Below, one piece after another: positions 1-6,117 of a stretch of DNA of 17,579 nucleotides. The notes beneath the pieces are model-generated. The model saw nothing but the letters and a program-made list of their open reading frames with translations, searched no databases and was not told the DNA's origin. The position numbers were made by a program, and so were the translations under genes. The number at the start of each line of letters is the position of its first letter. The first letter of the stretch is position 1. Source of the DNA: Clostridiales bacterium (GTDB lineage: Bacteria > Bacillota > Clostridia > Oscillospirales > Acutalibacteraceae); contig JAJBVC010000061.1 in assembly GCA_020860025.1 (NCBI GenBank), forward strand, positions 1 to 17,579. Direction: 5' to 3'.

Positions 1-37
1 ATATTTTATCGAAATTATACATTTATTGTTAAAATTC

Positions 38-66
38 TTGACTTATTATGAGATATATTATATAAT
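38..66 (+). promoter_or_regulatory. Sigma-A promoter of rpsU
   Basis: TTGACT (38-43) and a perfect TATAAT (61-66) are separated by 17 bases, the ideal spacing for a housekeeping sigma factor. Transcription would begin near 73, giving a leader of about 55 bases before rpsU. No operator is obvious around it. Confidence 0.85.
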
Positions 67-86
67 CTTGCTCAGATATTGAAAGA

Positions 87-121
87 GGTATCAAATACCC
101 CCGAGCGGTCGGGAGGGAGGG
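87..121 (+). promoter_or_regulatory. rpsU leader: two adjacent hairpins and strong ribosome binding site
   Basis: Two short hairpins abut without a gap: GGTAT/ATACC with a CAA loop (87-99) and CCCGA/TCGGG with a GCGG loop (100-113). The 3' arm of the second runs straight into a purine-rich run (111-121) holding the Shine-Dalgarno GGAGG at 116-120, 7 bases before the ATG. The pairing is read directly. A role in translational or mRNA-stability control of S21 is inference. Confidence 0.45.
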
Positions 122-127
122 AATTAA

Positions 128-304
128 ATGAGTCAGGTAAAAGTTAAGGACAATGAATCTCTTGACAGCGCCCTCAGACGTTTTAAGCGTCAGACTTCAC
201 GTGACGGTATAATACAGGAAGTCAGGAAGAGAGAGCATTATGAGAAGCCATCTGTAGCTCGTAAAAAGAAGAGCGAGGCTGCTCGTAAAAGAAAGTATAA
301 ATAA
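128..304 (+). CDS. rpsU: 30S ribosomal protein S21
   Basis: A 58-residue, very basic protein that matches S21, a small-subunit protein on the 30S platform near the 3' end of 16S rRNA. It begins MSQVKVKDNESLDSALRRFK, the conserved S21 N-terminus, continues with the GIIQEVRKREHYEKPS core, and ends in a lysine/arginine tail (KKKSEAARKRKYK), as usual for Firmicutes. The length is normal. The start is fixed by GGAGG 7 bases upstream and by homology. It has its own promoter at 38-66 and an intrinsic terminator at 319-351, so it is probably mostly monocistronic. It is short enough to be missed by ORF callers with a 60-residue cut-off. Confidence 0.96.
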   Translation: MSQVKVKDNESLDSALRRFKRQTSRDGIIQEVRKREHYEKPSVARKKKSEAARKRKYK

Positions 305-318
305 TTTATACATTTACA

Positions 319-351
319 TAGGGGCGGCTTTTCGCTCCTATTTGTTTTTTT
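319..351 (+). terminator. Intrinsic terminator after rpsU
   Basis: TAGGGGCG (319-326) pairs with CGCTCCTA (333-340) over 8 bp with one G-U pair and a six-base loop. It is followed by a T-rich tract (341-351). It lies 15 bases after the rpsU stop. Confidence 0.85.
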
Positions 352-404
352 AATCATTTTAATCAAATTTATTTATTCTAAGGCTAAAGCAAGGCTGTGA
401 AAAT

Positions 405-842
405 ATGAAAAAAATTTTAGTTTTAAACGGGCCTAATCTCAATATGACAGGCATACGCAAAAAAAATGTTTACGGCGGAGAAACGCTAAAGCAAATTAAC
501 GACGAGCTTAAGCTGTACGGCAAGGCAAACGGCGCAAAGGTATCGTTTTTTCAGTCAAATCACGAGGGCGATATTATCGACGTTATTCACGAAAGCAAGG
601 ATGAATTTGACGGCGTTGTAATAAATGCGGGCGCTTATACTCATTATTCCTATGCGATTCGTGACGCTATTGAGGCGGTACAGGAGTTTACTCCTTTTGT
701 TGAGGTGCATATGTCGGATATTCATAAAAGAGAGGATTTTCGCAAAATTTCCGTTATAACGGACGTATGCGTCAAACAAATTTCGGGCTATGGCAAAGAT
801 AGCTACAAAATGGGTATTGATTTATTACTTGAAATATTATAG
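405..842 (+). CDS. aroQ: 3-dehydroquinate dehydratase, type II
   Basis: Dehydrates 3-dehydroquinate to 3-dehydroshikimate, step three of the shikimate pathway, as a cytoplasmic dodecamer in the family. Family motifs are in order: LNGPNLNMTGIR (7-18) with catalytic Arg18 and, on the lid, Tyr23; QSNHEGDIIDV (50-60); NAGAYTHYSYAIRDAI (74-89), the substrate-binding segment; and EVHMSDIHKREDFR (100-113) with the general acid His102. The 145-residue length is normal. NAG replaces the usual NPG at 74-76, and the lid reads RKKNVYG rather than REPxxYG; both are departures outside the catalytic residues. The ribosome binding site is weak (AAGG at 391-394). The gene ends in TAG. efp follows 47 bases on. 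No separate promoter is clear, so readthrough past the rpsU terminator may contribute. Confidence 0.93.
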   Translation: MKKILVLNGPNLNMTGIRKKNVYGGETLKQINDELKLYGKANGAKVSFFQSNHEGDIIDVIHESKDEFDGVVINAGAYTHYSYAIRDAIEAVQEFTPFVEVHMSDIHKREDFRKISVITDVCVKQISGYGKDSYKMGIDLLLEIL

Positions 843-889
843 AATAAATATATACTATTTTTTAGATTCAATTATGGAGGTATAATAAA

Positions 890-1450
890 ATGATATCAGC
901 AGGAGATTTTAGAAACGGTGTAACCTTTGAGGAGGACGGTAACGTACTTCAGGTTATTGAATTTCAGCATGTAAAACCGGGAAAGGGAGCTGCATTTGTA
1001 AGAACAAAAACAAAGAATGTTATTACAGGCTCGGTAGTAGAAAAAAGCTACAACCCTACAGCAAAGTTCCCGACAGCTTATATCGAGAGAAAGGAAATGG
1101 CTTATTCATATAACGACGACGGTTTGTATTATTTTATGGATAATGAAACATTTGAAATGATACCTGTATCAGAGTCAGACCTTTCCGAAAACTTTAAGTT
1201 CGTAAAGGAAAATGAAATTTGCCGTATTCTTTCATATAAGGGTAAGGTTTTCGGTGTTGAACCGCCGACTTTTGTTACACTTGAGGTTACAGAAACAGAA
1301 CCGGGTGTTAAAGGCAATACAGCAACAAATACATTAAAGCCGGCTAAGGTTGAAACAGGCGCTGAAATTCGTGTACCGCTTTTCATAAATGAGGGCGATA
1401 TGATACGTATTGATACCAGAACCTGTGAATATATGGAAAGAGCAAACTGA
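890..1450 (+). CDS. efp: Translation elongation factor P
   Basis: EF-P enters the ribosomal E site when synthesis stalls on polyproline and stimulates peptide-bond formation. The 186 residues match the family: an N-terminal KOW-like domain (about 1-60) and two OB-fold domains (about 65-125 and 130-186). The loop at the tip of domain I reads PGKGAAFVRTK (30-40), placing Lys32 where modification occurs. The PGKGA context resembles Bacillus EF-P (5-aminopentanol-type modification) rather than the beta-lysylated enterobacterial form, but no modification gene is in view. The C-terminus IRIDTRTCEYMERAN is typical. GGAGG at 876-880 sets the start. The next gene follows 18 bases after the TGA stop, suggesting one transcript. 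Confidence 0.96.
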   Translation: MISAGDFRNGVTFEEDGNVLQVIEFQHVKPGKGAAFVRTKTKNVITGSVVEKSYNPTAKFPTAYIERKEMAYSYNDDGLYYFMDNETFEMIPVSESDLSENFKFVKENEICRILSYKGKVFGVEPPTFVTLEVTETEPGVKGNTATNTLKPAKVETGAEIRVPLFINEGDMIRIDTRTCEYMERAN

Positions 1451-1468
1451 TAAGGAGAGTTAATTACT

Positions 1469-1891
1469 ATGGATACTACTGAAAAATTAGGTTATTTAAA
1501 AGGCTTGCTTGACGGCCTTGATTTAGACCAGAACAAAAAAGAAGCCAAGGTATTTAATGCTATCGTTGATGTATTGGATAATCTTGTTGAAGATGTTGAC
1601 GATATGCAAGACGGAATTGAAATGCTCGTAGAGCAGGTCGATGCTGTTGACGAGGATCTTGCAGAGCTTGAAGATTATGTTTTTGATGACGAATGTGACT
1701 GTGATGACTGCTCTGACGATGAGTGCAATGAATTTCAGGTTGAATGTCCTCTTTGCGGCGAGGAAATTACAGTTGATGAGGAGACAGTTCTCGGTGGCCC
1801 TATTCCTTGCCCGAATTGTGGCGAGATGCTCGAATTTGAAATTGAAGAGTGCGATTGTGATGACTGCGCTCAGGAAGACGAGGATGAATAA
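1469..1891 (+). CDS. Acidic cysteine-rich zinc-ribbon protein, CD1247 N-terminal-domain type
   Basis: A 140-residue, strongly acidic protein of unknown function. The N-terminal 70 residues (LGYLKGLLDGLDLD, then a heptad-like acidic stretch to about 70) should form helices or a coiled coil and resemble the CD1247 N-terminal domain that clostridial genomes often carry near efp; this is recalled, not searched. A zinc ribbon follows with knuckles CPLC (93-96) and CPNC (114-117). Closely similar Asp/Cys clusters flank it: ECDCDDCSDDEC (75-86) and ECDCDDC (127-133). The Cys residues at 76, 78, 81, 86 and 128, 130, 133 could bind a second metal. There is no signal peptide or membrane segment. The start follows AGGAGAG with good spacing. 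Its place right after efp suggests a link to translation, but that is inference. Confidence 0.8.
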   Translation: MDTTEKLGYLKGLLDGLDLDQNKKEAKVFNAIVDVLDNLVEDVDDMQDGIEMLVEQVDAVDEDLAELEDYVFDDECDCDDCSDDECNEFQVECPLCGEEITVDEETVLGGPIPCPNCGEMLEFEIEECDCDDCAQEDEDE

Positions 1892-1924
1892 TCCTGTCTA
1901 TAAAACAGAAAGAGGGTAATTCTC

Positions 1925-2434
1925 ATTAACATTAAAAAGATTTTATCTTTAATCCTTGTGTCAATTATGATTTGTTTTGCTTTTTCAGCTTGCTCAAGCA
2001 ATAGCGAAACCGATGACAGCGAAACTGAGTCGGAAAGCACTAATGTTGCTGTTGAAACCGAAGAGGCAAAGATTAAAGAGGAAGATGCAATCAACTTTAT
2101 TGAATCGTCATATACAGAAGAAGAACTTGGACTTGATGATGTTGAGGAAGATTATTCCTTTATGGTAGCATCGTCGGGTGTTACAATTGAGGATGAAAAT
2201 TACATCAAGGTTGTTGCAGGTGCAATGACTAAAAATGATACGACTGACGATGATGGTAACGATACTTTTTCAATGCAGACATACGGCGAGTATTATATTT
2301 CATTTGACGGCGATACCGTTTTGATGAAAAATATGGATACAGATGAATATTCCGAGCTTGAAAACAGGTATGCGGATTATTCGGCGAAAAGCGAAACTGT
2401 TGCGGACGTTACCGAAACAACAACAGCAGAATAA
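1925..2434 (+). CDS. Small acidic lipoprotein, probable ATT start
   Basis: A putative lipoprotein of 169 residues. Read from ATT at 1925, it begins (M)NIKKILSLILVSIMICFAF and then SAC: a Lys-Lys n-region, a hydrophobic core and a lipobox ending at Cys23, followed by a Ser/Asp/Glu-rich linker. From the first conventional start (GTG at 1958) the positive n-region is lost and no ribosome binding site precedes it. AGAGGG (1911-1916) lies 8 bases before the ATT. An in-frame TAA at 1901 excludes a longer form, and no ATG, GTG or TTG lies between. The mature part is acidic, contains a YTEEELGLDDVEEDYSFMVA segment, and matches no family I recognise. It probably sits outside the membrane, lipid-anchored. 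It follows the zinc-ribbon gene by 33 bases, so it is likely co-transcribed. An ATG-to-ATT sequence error is possible. Confidence 0.75.
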   Translation: MNIKKILSLILVSIMICFAFSACSSNSETDDSETESESTNVAVETEEAKIKEEDAINFIESSYTEEELGLDDVEEDYSFMVASSGVTIEDENYIKVVAGAMTKNDTTDDDGNDTFSMQTYGEYYISFDGDTVLMKNMDTDEYSELENRYADYSAKSETVADVTETTTAE

Positions 2435-2451
2435 TAGAATTTCAGTAAATC

Positions 2452-2513
2452 ACACCTCGTTTAACCAAAACTTAATTGATTAAAATTCAATTATTATTGG
2501 TTGGGCGAGGTGT
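2452..2513. repeat. Large nested inverted repeat between lipoprotein and symporter genes
   Basis: Three stacked complementary arms share one centre: ACACCTCG (2452-2459) with CGAGGTGT (2506-2513), AACCAA (2463-2468) with TTGGTT (2497-2502), and TAATTGA (2473-2479) with TCAATTA (2487-2493). That gives 21 bp of pairing in 62 bases. Neither strand has a proper T-tract after the stem, so it is not a standard terminator. It starts 17 bases after the lipoprotein stop and ends 14 bases before the symporter Shine-Dalgarno. It could be an mRNA-stabilising or attenuating hairpin, or a remnant of a small mobile repeat. Confidence 0.75.
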
Positions 2514-2540
2514 CACACGTATTTAGCGAAGAGGGTATTT

Positions 2541-4001
2541 ATGGCTGAAGAGGAAAAGCGTGAGGAAAAGCGTTATGTAGGTGTAAAAGAAAATCTTGCT
2601 TATGGCTTTGCAAATGCAGGGCAGGTTTTCGGTTACAATTTAAATTCCTATTTTTCTTTGTTTTTTACAAAGGTTTTTTGCATACCGCAGCAGGCAGTTT
2701 CACGTATGATACTTTTTCTTGGTATATGGGATACTGTCAATGACCCGATTATGGGCGGTATTATTGATAAAACGAGAACTCGCTACGGAAAACTTCGTCC
2801 GTATCTTTTAATTGTGCCTATTCCGCTGGCTATTGCCACGGTTATGCTGTTTTCGGGCCCTATTGTAATGCAGGACGTTAAATCTACCACGGCAAAAATA
2901 GTATATATGTACATTTCGTATTTTGTGTGGGAGCTTTTGTATACATTGGGCGATGTTCCGTTTTGGGGACTTAGCAGTGCTATTTCACCTTTGCCGTCAG
3001 ACAGGACAAGAGCAATTTCAACCGCCAGATTTATAAGCAGTTTAATCGGCGGACTTTCAACAACACTTTTGGTTCTTCTTATGGACGGCAGTGAAAATGA
3101 TATTATCTCGATGTCGCTGCCGCAGGTTTTCTGCCTTATATCAATCATTTCCGCTTGTTTTATTATTTGCTTGTTTTCATTAGCCGGCACGCAGTGTAAG
3201 GAGAGAGTTGTTCAGACTGTTAAAGACCCGAGTATTCTTGCGGGCTTTAAAGTCCTTGTAAAAAACAAACCGCTTCTTATGATTGTTGTAGGCAATGTAT
3301 TAAGCACAATTACAGCAATATCCGGTGCTTTTGAAACGTATTATTACGCCGAGGTTATAAACCTCAACTCGCTAAAAATTCTGATTACGCTTCCGGGAAC
3401 AATTTTCGGCTTTGCAACATACCTTCTTATTCCGAAGCTGCAGAAAAGATTTGACAACCGCCAAATAGTATTTTTAAACGGAATCGTTCGTGCGATTGTC
3501 AGCGTAATTGTATTTTTAATCGGTATGAATTACTATAATGATTTTAAGGTTGTTGTTCCGCTCCTTTTGGTGCAAAACCTTATATTCTCATTTTTCAATA
3601 CTGTTAATATGGTAATTCCTACCGAAATGATTGCTGATACTATCGACTATATGGAGTGGAAAACAGGAGAGAGAAATGAGGGCGTTTCATTCTCGGTTCT
3701 TACATTTGTCAGCAAACTTACCGGATCGGTTGCATCGTCAATTTGTACGGCGATTTTGCCGATTATCGGTCTCACATATAAGAGCGTAGGCTCAGAGACC
3801 GTTACAGTAAAAGGTGATAATACAGATTTGTATATTTGGGCATTTTTCACCGTAATTCCGTATGTTCTCGGCCTTGTATCGCTTATTCCTTATTTCTTCT
3901 ATGACTTGACAGGCAAAAAGCTCAAGAGAATAAGAGATGATATGGCGGTTCGCAGAGTAGATAATGCAAAGGCTGTTTCGGGAGGTGCAAGCGATGAATA
4001 A
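2541..4001 (+). CDS. GPH/MelB-family sugar:cation symporter (MFS)
   Basis: A 486-residue polytopic protein of the glycoside-pentoside-hexuronide:cation symporter family, which imports glycosides or sugars with Na+ or H+. After a charged cytoplasmic tail (1-12) comes the family signature WDTVNDPIMGGIIDKT (63-78), then RYGKLRPYLL (81-90). Asp64 and Asp68 correspond to the MelB cation-site aspartates (Asp55, Asp59), and the RxGKxRPY loop is conserved. About 12 membrane segments can be counted up to FYDLTGKKLKRIRDDM near the C-terminus. The substrate cannot be told from sequence. GAAGAGGG (2527-2534) precedes the ATG. The last 8 bases overlap the next gene, so translation of the two is coupled. 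No sugar-specific regulator lies alongside. Confidence 0.9.
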   Translation: MAEEEKREEKRYVGVKENLAYGFANAGQVFGYNLNSYFSLFFTKVFCIPQQAVSRMILFLGIWDTVNDPIMGGIIDKTRTRYGKLRPYLLIVPIPLAIATVMLFSGPIVMQDVKSTTAKIVYMYISYFVWELLYTLGDVPFWGLSSAISPLPSDRTRAISTARFISSLIGGLSTTLLVLLMDGSENDIISMSLPQVFCLISIISACFIICLFSLAGTQCKERVVQTVKDPSILAGFKVLVKNKPLLMIVVGNVLSTITAISGAFETYYYAEVINLNSLKILITLPGTIFGFATYLLIPKLQKRFDNRQIVFLNGIVRAIVSVIVFLIGMNYYNDFKVVVPLLLVQNLIFSFFNTVNMVIPTEMIADTIDYMEWKTGERNEGVSFSVLTFVSKLTGSVASSICTAILPIIGLTYKSVGSETVTVKGDNTDLYIWAFFTVIPYVLGLVSLIPYFFYDLTGKKLKRIRDDMAVRRVDNAKAVSGGASDE

Positions 4002-4548
4002 TACCTGTCCTAAATGCGGTCAAAAGCTAAGTCCGCTTTATATGAAGGAAAATTGCCCTAAATGCGGGGTAAATCTTCTTTATTATAATCTTGATGAAAA
4101 TTTGAAAGCCGATGCAGAAAATGCAAGGCGAGAGGTTGAGGCTGTAACTCGTTTTTTGAACATTATAAAATCGTCATCAATCGCTTCACCGATTCTTATA
4201 ATTAGGCTTGTTTTGTTTTTTACGCCGCTTGCTTCAATGTGTCTTCCGATGTACGGTGATATAAGCTTGATAGCGCTTATAATGGGATTGATAAACGGTG
4301 AGCTTGAAATCAGCTCGGTTATTATGCCGCTTATCAGTATGGCGCTTGTAGTAGTGCTTTCACTTGCCGTGATAATTTCATCGCTTTTCTCATCAACAAA
4401 AACAGGCTTTTTACGCAATATGATTTTCAGTGTAATAAATACTGCCGTGTTCGTTGGGCTTGGAGTTATTATAGGCGGTATTGGCTTAGTCTTGTTTGTA
4501 ACACTTTCAATATATATACTCGAATTTGTTATGCATATAATATGTTAA
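3994..4548 (+). CDS. Zinc-ribbon membrane protein of unknown function
   Basis: 184 residues. A start at 3994 is preferred over in-frame ATG 3964, because GGAGGT (3981-3986) lies 7 bases before it and the protein then opens directly with the metal motif. Cys5-Pro-Lys-Cys8 and Cys21-Pro-Lys-Cys24 form a short zinc ribbon, a charged linker follows (about 32-58), and then roughly four hydrophobic segments (about 66-86, 108-132, 142-160, 161-182). The C-terminal residue is Cys. The gene overlaps the symporter by 8 bases (ATGAATAA), so the two are co-translated and may act together, for instance in assembly or regulation of the transporter; that is inference. I do not recognise the family. No terminator is visible before the next promoter 26 bases downstream. 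Confidence 0.8.
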   Translation: MNNTCPKCGQKLSPLYMKENCPKCGVNLLYYNLDENLKADAENARREVEAVTRFLNIIKSSSIASPILIIRLVLFFTPLASMCLPMYGDISLIALIMGLINGELEISSVIMPLISMALVVVLSLAVIISSLFSSTKTGFLRNMIFSVINTAVFVGLGVIIGGIGLVLFVTLSIYILEFVMHIIC

Positions 4549-4573
4549 AAAGTGATTGATAAAAAACAAAATA

Positions 4574-4602
4574 TTGACTAAAACACTTTAACGTGTTATT
4601 AT
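4574..4602 (+). promoter_or_regulatory. Promoter of the aspS-gatCAB operon
   Basis: TTGACT (4574-4579) and TATTAT (4597-4602) are 17 bases apart, placing the start of transcription near 4609 and giving a leader of about 260 bases. A small dyad AACAC-N6-GTGTT (4582-4597) sits in the spacer and touches the -10 box. It may be chance. Confidence 0.75.
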
Positions 4603-4608
4603 TATCTT

Positions 4609-4857
4609 AATATTAGTAAACGTTGATTGGGCGAGTAGCAATTTGCCGATGTTAAAGAGAGCTGTCGGTCGGTGCAAGGCAGTATATGCATTTTGTGAAA
4701 AACACCCGGGAGTTCCCAAAAGAAAGCTTTTTGCAAGTAGACTTGGGCGTTTAGGAGCGTTAATCCTGTTGAGTGAGCCGAATTTCGGCTAATTTAGGTG
4801 GTACCACGGAAGCAGTCTTTCGTCCTATTTGGACATTAGACTGCTTTTATTATTTTT
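4609..4857 (+). promoter_or_regulatory. T-box riboswitch leader of aspS-gatCAB
   Basis: This fills the 321-base gap before aspS. Hallmarks are the AGAGAG element (4656-4661) next to the distal hairpin CTGTC/GGCAG (4662-4666 with 4678-4682), the T-box AGGTGGTACCACGG (4796-4809) and the downstream terminator. T-boxes pair with uncharged tRNA and then let transcription proceed. In my fold the Stem I arms are TTGGG/CCCAA (4627-4631 with 4715-4719) and CCG/CGG plus TGTT/AACA above it. The 3' side of the specifier loop would then be GAGTT (4710-4714), which reads neither Asp nor Asn. AAC (4701-4703) and GAC (4740-4742) also occur, but not clearly in that loop. The element type is secure; the sensed tRNA is not. 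Asn, Asp or Glu would each fit the genes. Confidence 0.93.
4811..4857 (+). terminator. T-box terminator hairpin
   Basis: AGCAGTCT (4811-4818) pairs with AGACTGCT (4838-4845), with an inner GTCC/GGAC stem (4822-4825 with 4831-4834), followed by a T-rich tract to 4857. The 5' arm starts directly after the T-box sequence, so the antiterminator would disrupt it when uncharged tRNA binds. The aspS Shine-Dalgarno AGGAGA (4858-4863) lies immediately after. Confidence 0.88.
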
Positions 4858-4869
4858 AGGAGATGAATT

Positions 4870-6117
4870 ATGGAATTTTCAACACTTTACAGAACAAAAA
4901 CTATGAATCTTTTTACCGAAGACGATATTGACAGCGAGGTTAAGGTTGCCGGATGGGTCGAAAATATTCGTGACCACGGCGGAGTATCGTTTATTGACCT
5001 TCGTGATATGTATGGAGTTATGCAGATTGTTATGCGTGACACAAGCCTGCTTGACGGAATTTCAAAGGAAGACTGCCTTTCAATTCAGGGCGTTGTTGAA
5101 AAGAGAGATGAGGATACAATCAATCCGAAAATTGCAACAGGTACGATTGAGGTTGAAGCGCACAAGGTAGTAACTCTCGGTAAGGTTCGCAGACCGCTTC
5201 CGTTTGATATTCAAACCTCAAAGGAAACGAGAGAGGACAAAAGACTTCAGTACCGTTTCCTTGATATGAGAAATCAAAAGGTCAAGGATAATATGATTTT
5301 CAGAAGCAATGTTATATCGTTTCTTCGTCAGACTATGACCGATATGGGATTTTTGGAAATCCAAACGCCTATTCTTTGCGCTTCGTCACCTGAGGGCGCA
5401 AGAGATTATGTAGTGCCGAGCCGTGTTCATAAGGGGAAGTTTTATGCACTGCCTCAGGCTCCTCAGCAGTATAAACAGCTTTTGATGGTGTCAGGTATTG
5501 ATAAATATTTTCAGGTTGCGCCTTGCTTTAGAGATGAGGATGCAAGAGCTGACCGTTCTCCGGGTGAGTTTTACCAGCTTGATTTTGAAATGAGCTTTGC
5601 AACACAGGAGGATGTGTTTAAAGTAGGTGAGGAGGTTCTTACAAAGACATTTGAAAAGTTCGCTCCAAAAGGATACAAGGTAACTCAGGCGCCTTATCCT
5701 GTTATCAGCTATAAAGAGGCTATGCTAAAATACGGTACAGATAAGCCGGATTTGAGAAATCCGCTTGAAATTATTGATGTTACCGAATTTTTCCAACGCT
5801 GTTCGTTCAAGCCGTTTCATGGTCAGACAGTTCGTGCAATAAAAATTCATGCTGAAATTTCAAAGGGCAAGCATGAAAAACTGCTTAAATTTGCCCAGTC
5901 AATCGGAATGGGCGGTCTTGGCTATTTGCTCGTTCAGGAGGATAAGAGTTATAAAGGGCCGATTGATAAATTTATTCCCGATGATATGAAAACAGAGCTT
6001 GCCGATTTGGCAAGTCTTGAAATCGGAGACACTATATTCTTTATTGCCGATGATGAAACAAAGGCTGCCGATTACGCAGGTCAAATTCGCACAAGGCTCG
6101 GCGAAATGTTTGATTAG
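4870..6117 (+). CDS. aspS: Aspartyl-tRNA synthetase, N-terminal 415 codons up to an internal TAG
   Basis: Class II enzyme that attaches aspartate to tRNA-Asp and, if nondiscriminating, to tRNA-Asn. In order: the OB-fold anticodon domain (about 1-105) with RDHGG (34-38); motif 1 (about 142-168); SPEGARDYVVPSR (173-185); the aspartate-binding region QAPQQYKQLL (196-205); motif 2 with FRDEDARADRSPGEF (220-234); YGTDKPDLR (288-296); and the bacterial GAD insertion to about 410. His36 in RDHGG matches the His reported in nondiscriminating bacterial AspRS, where discriminating forms such as E. coli have Leu. That agrees with gatCAB downstream. Reading stops at TAG 6115-6117, before motif 3, so this piece alone should be inactive. 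The same frame continues at once with the missing domain. It is the first gene of the T-box-controlled operon. Confidence 0.9.
   Translation: MEFSTLYRTKTMNLFTEDDIDSEVKVAGWVENIRDHGGVSFIDLRDMYGVMQIVMRDTSLLDGISKEDCLSIQGVVEKRDEDTINPKIATGTIEVEAHKVVTLGKVRRPLPFDIQTSKETREDKRLQYRFLDMRNQKVKDNMIFRSNVISFLRQTMTDMGFLEIQTPILCASSPEGARDYVVPSRVHKGKFYALPQAPQQYKQLLMVSGIDKYFQVAPCFRDEDARADRSPGEFYQLDFEMSFATQEDVFKVGEEVLTKTFEKFAPKGYKVTQAPYPVISYKEAMLKYGTDKPDLRNPLEIIDVTEFFQRCSFKPFHGQTVRAIKIHAEISKGKHEKLLKFAQSIGMGGLGYLLVQEDKSYKGPIDKFIPDDMKTELADLASLEIGDTIFFIADDETKAADYAGQIRTRLGEMFD
6115..6117 (+). other. In-frame TAG codon within aspS (codon 416)
   Basis: The codons around it read ...LGEMFD-TAG-IEKNSYRFCYINDFPMYE, matching the usual bacterial AspRS stretch with a single position replaced. 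There is no insertion or deletion: the frame is the same on both sides, giving 583 residues in all. TTG (Leu, common in this gene) to TAG would be a one-base change. TAG terminates aroQ and purE in this window, so it is a working stop codon here. Confidence 0.9.

Noticed and set aside
352..404. A promoter directly before aroQ.
   Set aside because: The stretch is AT-rich and gives many weak -10-like matches, but none has a -35 at proper spacing.
840..893. General reassignment of TAG to a sense codon. Reading through aroQ TAG gives 16 more codons ending in TGA that overlaps the efp ATG, and purE TAG reads through a second TAG in frame into purM.
   Set aside because: The added peptides cover the ribosome binding sites of efp and purM and look like noncoding sequence. 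Both proteins already have full family length at TAG. TAG therefore acts as a stop here.
2497..2509. TTGGTTGGGCGAG resembles TTGATTGGGCGAG at 4623-4635 in the T-box leader (12 of 13 bases), suggesting a T-box remnant before the symporter.
   Set aside because: The similarity ends at once on both sides, and no AGAGAG element or T-box motif follows. The arm is fully explained by the inverted repeat. Chance is the simplest reading.
3964..3993. An upstream start giving the zinc-ribbon membrane protein ten more residues (MQRLFREVQA).
   Set aside because: ATG 3994 has GGAGGT at ideal spacing, and the extension would be coded in another frame of the symporter end without a ribosome binding site.
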